From the NCBI GenBank assembly GCA_963691705.1, contig OY829543.1, positions 52,680,564 to 52,744,563 on the forward strand: 64,000 nt of DNA, read 5' to 3'. The notes beneath the pieces were generated by a model. The model saw only the letters and a program-made list of their open reading frames with translations, searched no databases and had not been told where the DNA came from. The position numbers were made by a program, and so were the translations under genes. This DNA is from Viola odorata. Taxonomy: Eukaryota; Streptophyta; Magnoliopsida; Malpighiales; Violaceae. Every line of letters begins with the position of its first letter. The stretch's first letter is position 1. Below, piece by piece: positions 1 to 13,177 of this stretch.

Positions 1-46
1 CTTTTAGACACGTGTCATCATCCTACATCATGATATACTTAAATTT
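1..46. repeat. Partial MITE arm at window edge
   Basis: The first bases resemble the right arm of the inverted-repeat element at 627-770: an ACACGTGTCA core is followed by a tract reading toward CATCATGATRTA and an AAATTT end. It is cut by the window edge and internally shortened, so only a fragment is supported. Confidence 0.35.
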
Positions 47-626
47 TACTCGAGCGCGGATGAATAATGAACTTAAAACTTAAATCAAATTTGAATATCC
101 GTCTCGTCCACTAATAACTTAGTCAAATTTAATAATGTGATTAAATATAATTTTTTTAAAAATAAATTGGCTGCATTAATACGTTGAAAGGAATAAGAAA
201 TCCAATCCCAAATGAGAGATTGCTGATTAGATGGAAACCAATGAGAATGGGCAGAGAAAAGCATGGTGGGGTCGCTGGTTTACTGTCCAATAATACCGTG
301 GGCCCGGGCGTCGGATGACGTGGCAGGACTAGGAACCATAACTTTATGACACTTTGGCTGGAGACCTTCCTAGCCACACTTGTTTGAGTGGCGGAGACAC
401 ATCACCACATGCCTTTCCTTCCCATCAAATCAAATTTCTTCTTAGCAACCAGATACAACGGATCGCCATTTTACTTGTTTGCCCATAAAATTCATTCCAA
501 ATTTCTCCTCTACCCCTCACCCCTTTATTATTCTCTGTCCCAGTCAAAGTCCACTGTTTGGTGATGTACTTGTTTTGACAAATAAAAAATTACTTTCGTA
601 CCCGGCGGTGTACGAAGTATATAAGT

Positions 627-770
627 AAAATCTGAGTACATCATAGTGTACTTATTTCTCCCATTCAAATATTGACACGTGTCCATTATTTTTTTCAAAA
701 TGCAATTTAATATACACGTGTCAACATTTGAATGAGAGAAGTATGTACATCATGATGTATTCAAATTTTT
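627..770. repeat. MITE with long terminal inverted repeats and G-box cores
   Basis: The left arm (from 627) and the right arm (to 770) are near-perfect reverse complements over about 50 bp. Each contains a CATCAT..GTAC tract, a CCCATTCAAAT / ATTTGAATGAG tract and an ACACGTGTC core. The arms are separated by a short T-rich loop. The ends resemble those of the copies at 26902-27104 and 51872-52061 (AAA-CT-TGAGTAC start), so it may be a diverged relative. No target duplication is clear. Confidence 0.6.
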
Positions 771-800
771 CCCATTTTCTTAATTTTGCTAATTGAATTG

Positions 801-1037
801 TACTGCCTCCTTTTTTTATTAAACGTCTTTTATTATTTGAGCACGCATATTAAGAAAACTGAATGATTTACTATTTGAGACAATTTTGCCCCTTGTTTTT
901 TTTCGAACGTACGTTAAAGATTAACGTACAGTAGGAAAAAAGTACGGATTTTTTTGGGGTCAAATAGTGAATCATCTGACCTCCTTAATATACGTACCCA
1001 AACAGTAAATGACGTTTAGTTATGAAGGGAGGGAATA
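801..1037. repeat. Stowaway-like MITE, copy of the 55463-55722 family (inverted)
   Basis: The element is bounded by TACTGCCTCC on the left and GGAGGGAATA on the right, with TA at both edges as expected for Tc1/mariner MITEs. The interior has a short palindrome of CGTACGTTAA followed by TTAACGTAC. Around it lie an ACTATTTGAGACAATTTTGCCCC stretch on one side and TTTTTTTGGGGTCAAATAGTGA on the other. The same blocks occur in opposite orientation at 55463-55722. Confidence 0.75.
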
Positions 1038-1205
1038 CAATATAATATATCATATAACTGAAAATATTATTAGTGTCATTTTTAAGATATTAAATTTTAA
1101 TTTTCTATATATTTATGCAATATGCTTTCACTTAGAAATGATTAATGATAATAAAAAAATTATAATTAAAACATATTATTATTGAAAATATTTAAAATAC
1201 TATAT

Positions 1206-1474
1206 TACTCCCTCTTGTGCAAAATAAATGACTTTCTGGATGTTTGCACTCGGATTAAAGAAATGATTGGTTTACAGAAAACGAGACAATTTTTGACCTT
1301 TATACTCCTACCATCCAAGCCTATTTTCGAAATTACCATGGCTTTTGTCTCAGTTTACACCAAGGGATGACAGGAGCAATGTCGTCTTCTCCAGCCTAGG
1401 ATACCGAGAACGTCATTTATTTCGGAACTTCTTTTAGACTCCAGAACATCGTTTATTTTACACCAAAAGGAGTA
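1206..1474. repeat. Stowaway-like MITE
   Basis: The terminal repeats CTCCCTCTTGTGCAAAATAAA (from 1208) and the reverse-complement form ending AAAAGGAG (1472) are flanked by TA on both sides. The interior is non-coding. The 62-codon ORF inside has no family resemblance and is ignored. Confidence 0.7.
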
Positions 1475-2066
1475 TTAATTAAAGTTTTCATATTCAACTA
1501 CTTCTAGTGTGGTTCAACTATTATAGATCTTAGTGTACTATTGATATTTTTTGTGTTTATATTTATGCAATATAATATCAACTAAAAAAATAATTAATTA
1601 TAACAATAATGAGAGTTAATGACATATTTGTTAGATGATCTTTGCTCGTTAAAATTAAATCTTGTTCTGTCTGTAGTTGGGAACACTTTAAAGTTTACCT
1701 TTCAAAGTTTTAATGAATTAATCTAATATTTGTGGTTTAGATGGTGAAAAAAATATTAAAATGCCTCTTCAACAACCACAAACATGACTGCCAAATATAG
1801 AAACCTGAAAAAGAAATTAGCAATTATCCATATGAAATAAGAAGATAAGTAACTCCTAGTTAGAAAAAAAACAAGAATTCAACAACTATCCAAGTTCTCA
1901 TATACCAAAAGAAGGTATAGATAGGGATCTCTCCAAGTGGAGGAGGGTAATACGGTCCATGAAGAAAGAAACAAAGGAAGAAAAAAGTGAAATTATTTTG
2001 GGATAAGAAAAGGCAACTTCAGTCTTATAAAAAGCTACCCCTATCCGAAGACCTGCAATTTGTAAA

Positions 2067-4567
2067 ATGGCCACCCCTGTAACTGCTAGGAGCAACAGCA
2101 GACTTTCCATTGCCATGGAGCGCACCGGCCAATGGTAAGACACTCTTCTGTTCTGTTCATCTCTCAATCAAATTAAACTTTTCATTTTTTTCAATTCCCA
2201 GTTCTTGATTTTGTTTTTAATTCAAAATCATACAGGGTTTTCTCTCAAGAGATCCCAACTGATGTTGTAGTTGTAGTTGGTGAAGCAAATTTCTCTCTCC
2301 ATAAGGTACTACAATATATAAACTCCATCTTCAAGCAAAGTTTCTCCATCCAATTTCGCAACAAACAGAGAATATAATGATGTTAAATCAGTTTCTTTTG
2401 TAATTAATGTTGTGTAGTTCATGCTAGTAGCAAAGAGCAACCACATAAGGAAAGTAATAATGGAATCAAAAGAGGTTGATCTCTCAAGACTCAACCTCTC
2501 GGACATACCCGGCGGACCGGAGATGTTCGAAAAGGCCGCTAAGTTCTGCTACGGAGTAAACTTTGAGATCACAGTCCACAACGTAGCACCTCTCCTCTGT
2601 GCAGCAGAGTATCTACAAATGACGGATGAATATTGTGACAACAACCTCGCCAGCCGCACCCAAGATTTCCTCTCTCAGGTCGCCCTCACCACCCTCTCCG
2701 GCGCGATTGTTGTCCTAAAATCATGCCAGCATCTCCTCCCCATGGCACAAGACCTCAACATCGTACAAAGATGTGTCGACGTTATCGCCATTAAGGTAAC
2801 AATCCAAAAGATTTAAACTCTAACCCTATATACTTCACAACAAGAAGAAAAATAGATCATTTGTTTATTAATAAATTATCAGATCTAAAAGACTTTAACC
2901 TTAAAGCCTACAATAACTTGTTTTCCACTCAACCCTATACTTAATTAGTTGATTATTTGTATATTTTTTATACATAATTTACTGCATTCTTATTCCATGT
3001 GAGATTCATTTCTCAGCCATCTTTAATCACTTTAATTTTGATTGAATTCTATATAATTGTTCTTGCAGGCTTGCAACGAGGCTAACTTTCCGAGCAGATC
3101 TCCACCTAACTGGTGGACGGAGGAGCTATCGATACTAGAGATAGAATTCGTGGGGAAAATCATGACCGCCATGAGACAAAGGGGAGCGAAAGCAATTACA
3201 ATAGCGAGTGCCCTCATCACTTATACTGAAAAGAATCTTCGTGATCTTGTGAGAGACCATTCCGGCAGCTGTACCACCACCTCAAACGACAACTCTGATG
3301 ACTTGTACGCCACACAACGCCTCCTTCTACAATCTATAGTCTCGCTTCTGCCCGCGGAGAAAGCTTCTCTCCCAGTCAACTTCCTCTGCTGCATCCTCCG
3401 CACAGCCATCTTCGTTGGAGCATCCCAAACTTGCAAGAGCGAGCTCGAGAAGCGACTCTCGGTGATATTAGATCATGTCACCGTTGATGATCTTCTGGTC
3501 TTGTCTTTCACTTACGATGGGGAGAGACTGTTTGATCTGGATAGCGTGAGGAAGATCATTTCCGGGTTCATGGAGAAAGAGAAAAACATGGCTGTCTTCA
3601 ATGGTGGGGATTACAAGGAAACATGTTCCGCCGCGATGCAGAGAGTTGCTAAAACCGTGGATGCTTACTTAGGCGAGATCGCATCTTATACCGAATTAAG
3701 CATCTCGAAATTCAACGGAATTGCCATGCTTGTACCCAAAGTAGCAAGAAAGGTGGATGATGATCTTTATCGCGCCATTGATATCTATCTGAAGGTATAT
3801 ATAATTCATGTCTCCTTGTTATGATTTGTCATTCTCGCATGTTAATCACAATCTAACTGCAAGATTAGAGATATATAGCTGTTAAGTATTTGATAGTACA
3901 ATTACAATTTACAAGTTGGGTTAGTTATCAAAATATCCTCTTTGTAAACTAGAGACCTGAATTAAGAGGGGACATATCATTCATCATTCGACTGCAACCT
4001 GAAACTTTTCTATGCATTATATATGATTAATGTTTGATTTTAATTTCAAAATGTTAATTGATAATGCAGGCTCATCCAAACCTTGATGAGATCGAGCGAG
4101 AGAAGGTATGCAGCGTGATGGATCCTTTAAAATTATCATATGAAGCTAGACTCCATGCTTCGCAGAACAAGAGATTACCAGTTCAGATAGTTTTACACGC
4201 GCTTTACTATGATCAGCTGAAACTGAGGAGTGGAGCAGAAGAAGTAACAACGCCGGATGTTACAACGAGGAATGAGTTGCAGGCAGACGTGTCGTTGGTG
4301 AGAGAGAACGAGGCGTTGCGGTCGGAGCTGGTGAAGATGAAACTTTACATATCAGACATACAGAAGAATAAACAGGGGACTACTTCTGCTTCATCCAAAG
4401 GTAGCAGTAGTAGTAGTAGTATTGGCCGGAAGCCGACATTCTTCTCGGCCATGTCCAAGACTCTGGGAAAGTTGAATCCTTTCAAGCATGGATCTAAGGA
4501 TACTTCTCATATTGATGATGGTGTTGATCTCTCCAAGCCAAGGAGAAGAAGGTTCTCAATGTCTTAG
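2067..4567 (+). CDS. RPT2: NPH3/BTB-POZ protein, ROOT PHOTOTROPISM 2-like
   Basis: Five exons keep frame and give 579 residues: 2067-2134, 2236-2305, 2418-2795, 3069-3794, 4070-4567. The family are phototropin-signalling adaptors at the plasma membrane; RPT2 acts with NPH3 and phot1 in phototropism and leaf positioning and is about 590 residues long. The sequence opens with an AMERTGQWVFSQ-type N-terminus leading into a BTB/POZ domain (FSLHKFMLVAKS, about 35-50). The NPH3 domain begins at the NWWTEELSIL motif (from residue 186). Its signature LSYEARLHASQNKRLP starts at residue 436, followed by VLHALYYDQLKLR and a short RENEALRSEL coiled coil. The C-terminus RRRRFSMS (572-579) matches the basic-R-x-S 14-3-3 motif described for NPH3 and RPT2. 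The start was chosen because exon 1 joins in phase (TG|G, Trp). A TATAAAA tract lies at 2026. RPT2 rather than another NPH3 paralogue is favoured by length, C-terminus and the neighbouring C4H/NET4 genes. Confidence 0.93.
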
Positions 4568-5083
4568 GAAATCTTCTGTCGCTGGCTTTTCCTTACCTTC
4601 TTTACATTTTGTTTAATTGCAATTGTGTGGCGATTTGTAAAGCCGATTGTTCCCAGTTTCATTTTAATTATTTAGTCTTAGACCAGGTGTGCATTTGCGT
4701 CCCTATTAATGATAAGAGGCAAATTTTCATTCTTGTTGGATGTAATTTTAAACTCATGATGAACAATTTCTCGAAAAAACTATTACATCTTTTTTGAAAC
4801 CAAATTTTCGTTAGAAAAGAGTTCACTTCAACAATCAGTGGAGATAAAATCATTTCACAATGAATTTTATAGTTGAATTTTCAAAAGAAAAAATGAATTT
4901 CATTCCATTTAACTTGTTTGGAATATCTTTAAATATAATAGAAATGAATTCATAACCATTTGATCAAGATATCCCAAATTAAAATATTTTACATTGTCAA
5001 ACTCTACCACACCAAATATGTACACTGATTGTTTTTGTTTGATTTTCATCTCTCCGATTAAAAAAGGAGTCAAAATTCGAAAG

Positions 5084-5602
5084 GGATAATGATATTTTTT
5101 GCACATATATTTGATTTTTCCTATTTATTTAGCACCTCATTTCATTTTTGGTTGAATTTGACCCCTCTACTCACATTTTTATATTAATTTGGCTCATTTA
5201 GATAACGTCGTGCACAGTCAGATGTTCAGTCTGGTGACATGACATTATTTAATATTGTTTAACTGACGTGACAATCCATGTCAGATTTTTTTTTTTTAAA
5301 ATGAATTTTAAACTCATTTATTCGACCCATTAAAAGATGAAATGGGTTAATGGGTCGAATAAATGAGTTTAAAATTCAATTTTAAAATATATATATGACA
5401 TCGGACATTGATTGTCACATCAGTTAAACAATATTAAATAATATCACGTCACCAAACTTAACGTCTAACTATGCACGACGTTACCTAAAGAGGCCAAATT
5501 AATATGAAAACGTGAGTGAATTGGTCAAATCCAACCAAAAATAAAATGAGGTATCAAATCAATACAAAAAATTGAGTAGATGTGTCAAAAATATCATTAT
5601 CC
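5084..5602. repeat. 519-bp fold-back (long-TIR) MITE
   Basis: Nearly the whole element is one inverted repeat. The left half starts GGATAATGATATTTTT and the right half ends with its reverse complement AAAAATATCATTATCC. The arms of about 240 bp match with scattered mismatches, including the ACGTCGTGCA, TTATTTAATATTGTTTAACTG and CATTTATTCGACCCATTAA tracts. The loop near 5333-5345 is tiny. No clear target duplication is left. The long arms suggest a Mutator-like or fold-back element rather than Stowaway. It has no coding capacity. Confidence 0.8.
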
Positions 5603-7629
5603 TAAATTCTAAGATAATAGCTATACTTGTAATATTTTTGTGTAACAAACAAAAGATTCGTGTAAGATTTAAAAGATGCAACAAATTACTTCAAAAAAAT
5701 AAAAAGAAGAAAAAACATGGAGGTGGGGGATTTGGATCATTCATGTATGTATAACGGATGGACTATATGATCAGGTTAAAAATATCCGTCAATATATATG
5801 TTTTATTCACTTACCTACTAAGCATTGAATTTGAAATCAAATCATCTCATTTTCTAATAAATTTGAGATTCCAAACGAGCTGTTAAAGTTTAGCAATATA
5901 ATTGAGATAAAATATATATTATATTCTTTTAAGAATAAAGTTATTCGAAACGAACAAGACACATTTTTTTCCCACGCAAAAAGAGATTTTTTATCGGAAT
6001 AAGGAGTTTATTATGACGGGGTTGCTCGTTGTAAAAACCTTCCGACGATAATATTTTGACAAAAAGTATTTTTTTTTCTTCGCGCCAAACTTAGTGTGAG
6101 TAAGTTTCATGATTGGTCATATTAAAAATAAATATACTTAAATAAATTTTCATATGTTTGTACATTTGTTTAGAACTAGGTTTTTTCTGCACATAACACT
6201 ATACAAAGTAAGTATGAATAATAATATTGTTCTAACAAAATTATTTCAGTGAATTAATAAAACTATAAAACTAAGCAATTCACAACAATAGACTCAATGA
6301 TTACAACTAATCAGTGATTTTTCAACAAAAAAAACATTGAATTAATAATTAAATTTTATAATAAACTTTTTAAAGTAATTACTTCTATGATAGTGAAGAT
6401 CAGGAAATAAATATAAAATGTTAGTAAATTATATTATACAATTAGGTAAATTACGTTTCTTTTAAATACACTATAGTTTCTAAAATCGTCCACCCTAGTC
6501 CCTATGTTTTCTAAATTCACAATATAAATCTAATAATTTTCTAAAATTATACTTTCAACATTTTCAATGGTTAAACAGTTCATACAAAATTGGTAAAAAT
6601 TAAATGGAGAAAAATTTAAGAGATATAGTTTAAATAATTAATGAGGATAATATAAAGATTTTGTTAAAAAAAAGAATTCTAAATAAATTAAAATGGAGGA
6701 AAATGTAAGAAAAAAATGAAATAATTAATGAGGCTATTATAAAAAATACGAAAATATAAAAATTAAAAATATAAAAAACAAAAAGAATTCTAAAGAAGTT
6801 GAAAACATATTTAAAAAATCTTTTTCATTATTGTGGGCCCTACCAAAATTTATACATTTTCTCTATAATTTTCACACGTGTTTGAAAAAAATTAACTACT
6901 AAATAGGTTAAAATTGCAACTTTTGAAAAATTATGAGGTTGATATTGCAAATTTTAGAATTGTAAATGCCGAAATGATTTTTTTTTATCAATTATAGTAT
7001 TTTTCGTTTTGACCCTTTTAGTTATTAAAAATTTGAAAAAACATCACTTCCAAGGCACAATTTATAAATAAAAAAAAACAAAAGTCAAGAATTTTTTTTC
7101 ATGAGTCTATTTCTACTTTCATACTTCTATTTCGACCTTTATAATTTAAAATTTTGCAATATAAACTGTATAAATTTTTTAAAATTGCAATTTTGACCTT
7201 TTTAATTGTTATAAAATTAAAAGAACATCACTTCCAAAGTCCCAATTTATTAAATAAAAAAACGAAACCTGAAGAATCCCAAAGAAACCTGAAGAACCCC
7301 CCCGCCCCCCCTAAAAGTTTCATTGTTTCTTCTTGTTTCTAAAACCACGGTCAAAAGAGAAACATAAGAATTTTTATTGGAACCATATATTATTAGGATC
7401 AATGTGAGAAATAAAATAAAAAGAAATATCCTACTAAATAGACTAATGTGCTTTTCTATTTATAAAATATAAAAATAAAAATAAAAATATTTATAATTAA
7501 AATACGTTATCTTTTTCATTATGGTAAAATATATGCTAATAAATTGTAATTATAATCCTACTAAATTATCTTTTTCATTATCATGCACTTTTTCTAAAAA
7601 TTGAATTAGCAGTTGTATGATATTCTTAT

Positions 7630-8755
7630 TAAAAATATATATTAGACTGATGGGTTCCGAATCCGTAAAAAATAATAAAAATACAACTTATCATAATGAG
7701 ATAATAAATATTGTAGTAAGCAATAAGAGGTTCGTTCCTCAGGGATTTACGGTCTAATTTCAATTTCCAAGTATGACCAATCGTAACAAATGGTAGTAAC
7801 CAATGAAGGGGGTTTTATAAGAACTAATTAATAAAATGGAATGCAATCAAAGCAATAAACGAACAAGTAATGAATAAAATCATATGATAAGAAATTCCCA
7901 GTAAAGTCATATCCAATGTCATAATTCACATGTATTGATCATTGATGCAAAAATGTTTAAAACTGAGTTTCGTAGGATGGTTATAGAAGTTAGGTTCACT
8001 TTGACTTTCTACTCTCCTCCTAATCAAGTTTCTTATAGAATTTATTAAATACGTTTAGATCCCACAATACTGAAATCATGAACCTTGGAGTCTTCATCAG
8101 GAATGATTTACTTAGCTAGAAATAGACATAATAAAATAAAATACGAAATTCAATTGCATAAAACTAGAAATCTCCTCGTTTCAAGGAAGAAGATGAGGTG
8201 AGCAGAAAAACAATTGAGTTCTAAGTCTGGTTACAGAGAAAACGGAATAGAGAAGACAGTCGATCGTTCCCCCCGACTCCCTTTTTAAGCTAAACAAGGA
8301 AAGATTAAATAGTTTATCTCTATCCCTCTTTTACTAAAATTTAAGATAAATACAAAACGAATTGTTCTCATCCTTTAGGATGCTTTACAACTTTGAAACT
8401 CTTTCTGGAAGTCTTCTATCGAGTGCAGAAGTGTTGACGCGCTTTGCCTTGGTATGCGGCCCAAGCCCACTTCGCTGGCTCCTTGGTCCCACTGACGGCT
8501 TCCTAGGTCTAGTGCAGATGTGCTCTTCCCTAAGCGTAGGGAAGAGACATGTTTCTTGTAATTCAGGTCTTCTATCACCATTGTCATCTTTTTGCTCTTT
8601 TTTCTGGTTGTTTTTGTTCCTTTCTTCTTTTTTTTGGTTCTTCTATCTAGTTTCTGCAAAAATAAACAGAATGCACCTAAATTATCAATATCATCAATTA
8701 AAATGAGGTAAAATAGAGGATGAAAATGTATAAAATAAGCATCAAAATCATACAC
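7630..8755. mobile_element. Probable LTR-retrotransposon remnant (solo-LTR-like)
   Basis: The left part has a GGTTCCGAATCCGTAAAA tract and then GGTTCGTTCCTCAGGGATTTACGG, a pattern I associate with plant LTR ends. The right part ends in a stretch describing ATGTATAAAATAAGCATCAAAATCATACA, again typical of plant LTR termini. No gag or pol reading frame is present and I could not define a target duplication, so the bounds are approximate. The 114- and 126-codon ORFs on opposite strands inside it are not genes. Confidence 0.4.
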
Positions 8756-9590
8756 CCCTAAATTTATTCATATTCTTTTTACTTAATAATATTAAATTAG
8801 TATTATAAAATCATCGGATATGTTTGTGGTGTATACATGTTCTTCCTTTAACATTGTTTGGAAAAATATCTAATTATGTGATAATAAGTATAAATAATGG
8901 CTATATTATATATTTTAATAAAAAATATGATTACTGATTAATAGTTCAAAGAGTTTAAGAACAGTAAATTCAGAACTGACAACTAATTAATGATTTTTCC
9001 TTTAAAAAACACTGAATAAATAAATAAAAACTTTAGCCTAATTTTATTGTGTAAAATAATGAATTAAAAAAAAATCATAAAAAAATTAAAATTAACCCAA
9101 AATAACCATTTTATTAAGGGTAAAATAATGAATTCAAAAATTTAACACTTTGATGTATGACATTTGGCTGTTGAGCTTAAGGTTTGAAATTCGGGGTATG
9201 AGGTTTGAAATAGTTTTTAGATAAAAATAAGTAGTGTATGACTCTTGTAAAACTTAAAGTTTTACAAAATAGTTTAATAATTTGGCACATGATTAGGGCT
9301 GATTGGATTTTAATCTGAATCCAACTGTTGTGCTTTGAATCCAAATTTATTTATCCGTTTTCTTAACCAATTAAATATGAATCAACTGGGGTTTATGGTA
9401 AAGTTAAAAATAATATTTAGTGATGATTTAGATGTCTTTCATCTGGAAAAAAGCTTTGATAGTCTGCCACATAAATAAGAGGAATTTAAGGTGCAGTGGG
9501 ATTATAAGTATAAGAACTTAATATATCAAAAAAAATAAAAATGGATGGTTAAATATGTTCAAACGGTCATAATAAAGGGATTTATAATGT

Positions 9591-9675
9591 AATTTAACCT
9601 TAAAATCATAATGGAAGAATAAAAAAACATTCAAGATTAATCTATACAATTTAACCTTAAAATCATAATGGAAGA
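9591..9675. repeat. 57-bp-period direct repeat
   Basis: The tract AATTTAACCTTAAAATCATA plus ATGGAAGA occurs at 9591-9618 and again at 9648-9675. This is a simple local duplication in non-coding DNA. Confidence 0.7.
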
Positions 9676-10766
9676 TTTACGATTGTTAACGGAGGTTAAG
9701 TCAAATGAACGTTATAATTTCTTTTCCCTTTTTCTGATTTTATTTTTATTTTTCAGTTTTTTTAATATTTTAAAAACATTTTTCAGTTTTATAAATTCTT
9801 TCTTAAATTTTTTATTGAAGTTCTAATATTTTATAAATCTTTTTTTCAAATTTAAAATATTTTCTGGAAATTTTTAGGTTTTTTTTATTTTTTTTTAACA
9901 TATGATGCGTCATCTAATGTATCATATCACGTCAACGAGAAAATATTTAAAAAAAACACATCATTAAAGTTAACTGACAAAACACATCATTAAAGCTAAA
10001 TTAAAAATGATAATTTAAGTAGGAGGATTATATTTGTGCAAAACCGAGATGAGAAGGTAAATTAATACGAAAATCAAATATATGCGCCATTTTTAGGCTT
10101 TTAGCTTCATCCCCAATGAAATATAGGTGAATGAGTTTTCTTCTTACATACGGAGGGAGGTTTCACAAACTACTGGGTCAGGGGAAGTAAATTGCATAAT
10201 ATATCGATGAAATTCCCCACCCATATTAATATTTTCTTCCATAATTTTTTTAAATTATGGTATCATTCGATTTAGTCCGGAATGTTTTACATTTTTTTAT
10301 CCCGATATTAAATTTCAAATGGTTTTTTGTCTTAAAAAAATGACATTTCCTCACCCTCTCTATATTATTTTATTATTTTTTTTTAAAAAAATTAACACCA
10401 GATTGAATAAAATATATCATAGATTATATAAGATGTTTCGTACCTAAAAAAAACCTAACACGAAAAACATAAATAGTTAGGGAATGAAATTAAAGTGTGC
10501 ATGAATCAATCGAGTCTACCACAGAGCCACGTGGCCACCATAAAAAAAGGGTAAAAAAATAGAGGTTGAGTTGATTGATTACCTTTACCTTGTAAGTTGT
10601 AACAGACAGCACAAACACAAACACAGTGGCAGAATAGTAAATACGACAAGAAAACAAACGGTACACTTCAAAATCACAGAATGCTTACACTAACAATACA
10701 ATAATAAAGTACAGAAGAAAAGTAGCTTTCAGTTTTGCTTAATTTAAGCAATTGGAATGTAATAAG

Positions 10767-11111
10767 TACTCCCTCTGTCCAGTTATATTGGACGTTTTAG
10801 GGAAAAAAGGCTGTCCAAATTTAACAGACGCCTTTGGACTTGATGTTAGTAAAATTACTCCCTCGCCCTCCACTCACTTCTCTGTTGCCTGACCAAGACA
10901 TGGGCAAGATGGTCATTGCCGAGAGGAACCCACAGACGCAGCTGACAAAAGTCACAAAGACATGGTTGTGGAACCCACAAACCCACAGACACAACTAACA
11001 AAAGTCACACAAATATGGCTGTGGAACCCACAGACGCAGCTGACAAAGGTCAGCTGCCTTAATCCAAGAGAATGACTCCCTCGCGTCCATTAAAAAAGGA
11101 CCGAGGGAGTA
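10767..11111. repeat. Stowaway-like MITE just upstream of the receptor kinase
   Basis: The ends are TA-CTCCCTCTGTCC at 10767-10780 and GGACCGAGGGAG-TA ending at 11111: a terminal inverted repeat of about 12 bp with a TA duplication. The interior carries a tandem-like repeat of CCCACAGACGCAGCTGACAA (near 10929 and 11027) and a related CACAACTAACAAAAGTCAC copy. It sits about 60 bp upstream of the CT-rich leader of the next gene, so it could influence its promoter. Confidence 0.8.
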
Positions 11112-11179
11112 TATAATTAGATAGTAATAAAAAAACAAAAAATACAGCAAAAATACACACATGAGTCTGTGACACAACA

Positions 11180-13144
11180 CACTCTCTACTCTCTACTCTC
11201 TCCTTCTCTCACTTATTTCTTCCACCACTTTCAATTGAATTGAATTCCAATTCCCTGTCAATTCCTCCTCATTGCTTTTGTTGCTTTGCACCCATTTGCC
11301 ATCTCCTCCTCCTCCCCTCAAAAAGAACAATACTTTGCTTTCTTTTCCAGTTTTTGACCAACTTAAAAGCCAAAGCTGCACTTGAGAAAAATAATAAAAA
11401 TGCAACCTTTATTATTCAACTAATCATACCCACTAAAATTCCTCTCAACTACACACTCACATCTAATGTAAACATGAGGGATTTCAACTTAAACCTCATC
11501 CCCTGCTCCTCACATCTTAAATGCTGGATCTGAAGCTGCTCCTTCGCCGATTTCTTTCTGGGTTTTTCCTTCTCACACTCTTTTAGCAGCTCACCATTGG
11601 AGCTCTAATGGCGTTCTTCACTTCACTCATCTATCTGCCCATTCTTGGTTGAGTAAGTCAGTCCCTTCATGCTAGTACTCCATATATTAGTAATTAGTTG
11701 CTCATTTTGTAGATTTTGTTGGGTGTGTATGTACATGCATTTTTAGAATCTTCTGAGCTTCTAGATCTGTCTGTTTTTGGGGCCATGCTTGTAGATTCAA
11801 TTTCCCAACAAGCAATATTAACGTTCTTTTTCTTGTTTCTCATTCTTGATTTTCCTGTCAGTTTATTGTACTTCAATTGTGTGTTTAGATCTCAAAATGA
11901 AAACAAGCTGTACATTTTAGGTTTGCAATAATCCAATTATTTTATTATTTTGTTTCCAAAATTACTTTTGGTGGTTGAACAACTCCAGCCGTCATGTTTT
12001 CAACTACCAGTGATGTGCTTAGCCATGTTCTTGAAACCAAAAACGTCAATGTACCATCTTATTGTGGTATTTCTGGCTCATAGTCAACTGGTTTTTTTCA
12101 CAAAAATCTTTGGATTCCTCATTACTTGTATGGGATTATCATCTTGGGTGCGGTTCTCTTTTTTGGTGCCCTTTGATAGTGTTGCTTTCCTTCCTGCCTG
12201 CCTTTTTGTTTTTTGTTTTCAAATCTTTTCCTTGGTCCTTTGTCTAGTGTCATTTAAAACAAGCATGAGTAAGACCTATAATTTGATAAAGAAAGTCTTG
12301 CTCTTTTGCTTGCTTTATCGCTTATCTGATCTCTTTCGCATCTTGCTTTTCTATATTGCTTCCTTTCTCTACTTGTTTTTAGCATTTCTTTTCACATATT
12401 GGATATGAATAAATAGGAAACTAAAAAGAAATGGTACAATAATAAGGTAAATGGTTATAACTTCTCATGCAAGAAAAGCTGAGAGAGTTATCAATAGAAA
12501 ACATACTCCATTATTATGTCTAAAGCTTTTGATGGTTGAGCAATGGAAGACCTTTGCCCTTGTTTTTAGGTACTTCTTAGGAAAGAATGTCACTATCATG
12601 ATTGTCATCTATTGGGTTGGAAATATGTATCGGCCACTGTTCCATAATTCCATTTACTGTTGAGCTGCTAAACTTGCAAATGTCTATTTACCCATTTCTA
12701 ATGACATGGCTTGGTTGTGATCTTCTTCCACAAAGCATAGCTGCATCAACTCTCTCGAACATGTTTGAATATACTCTTTTTTCCTCGTGAGTAACTTTGC
12801 CTTTCTGTTGTTTGTTTGATGTATCTGGTTAATTGTTAGAGCTAAGTTGTAGGTTACAAACTTTAATATGGAACAGCGATTCTTAGATATGTTTATCTCT
12901 TCAAACTTCACAACACAGGTTCATCAAACTGTGCATTTGATAAACTGAGGATAAATGTTAATTGTGTGTGATGTTGTTATTGATATTCATGGAATGTTTT
13001 CTTGCTTTATAGTTAATAGGCAATTACTATAACTTCATTGGACTTTTGTGCTGTATTGAAGATTCATATTTTCTTTTCTTGAAAATCTTATAGTTCCTCA
13101 GTTGGTGGCTACTTAATGTTGCTTTTTGGTCTGTGCTGAATCAG
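11180..13144 (+). other. 5' leader exon and leader intron of the receptor pseudokinase
   Basis: A CT-rich tract (11180-11212) and an exon-like leader end at a GTAAGT donor at 11653. The matching acceptor (CTGAATCAG) ends at 13144, just before the coding exon. The intervening 1.5 kb is T-rich and its hydrophobic short ORFs are not conserved-looking, as expected for an intron. The transcript start is inferred, not seen. Confidence 0.55.
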
Positions 13145-13177
13145 GAAAACAAGTCTAGCAGGGTATATATTTTTGTA

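Larger units (their letters stand above)
4600..10740. other. Gene-poor AT-rich interval with transposon remnants
   Basis: About 6 kb between the RPT2-like gene and the receptor kinase promoter. I see no splice-consistent gene. Short ORFs here are low-complexity or lie inside repeats. Recognisable content is the fold-back element at 5084-5602, a possible LTR remnant at about 7630-8755 and a short direct repeat at 9591-9675. The rest is A/T-rich sequence without recognisable structure. Confidence 0.6.

Noticed and set aside
8362..8755. Overlapping 114- and 126-codon ORFs on opposite strands
   Set aside because: Both lie inside the LTR-like repeat, are Lys- or Ser/Phe-rich by composition and show no domain.
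11950..12408. 152-codon Leu/Phe-rich + strand ORF
   Set aside because: It falls within the leader intron of the receptor pseudokinase. Hydrophobicity comes from T-rich DNA and there is no family resemblance.
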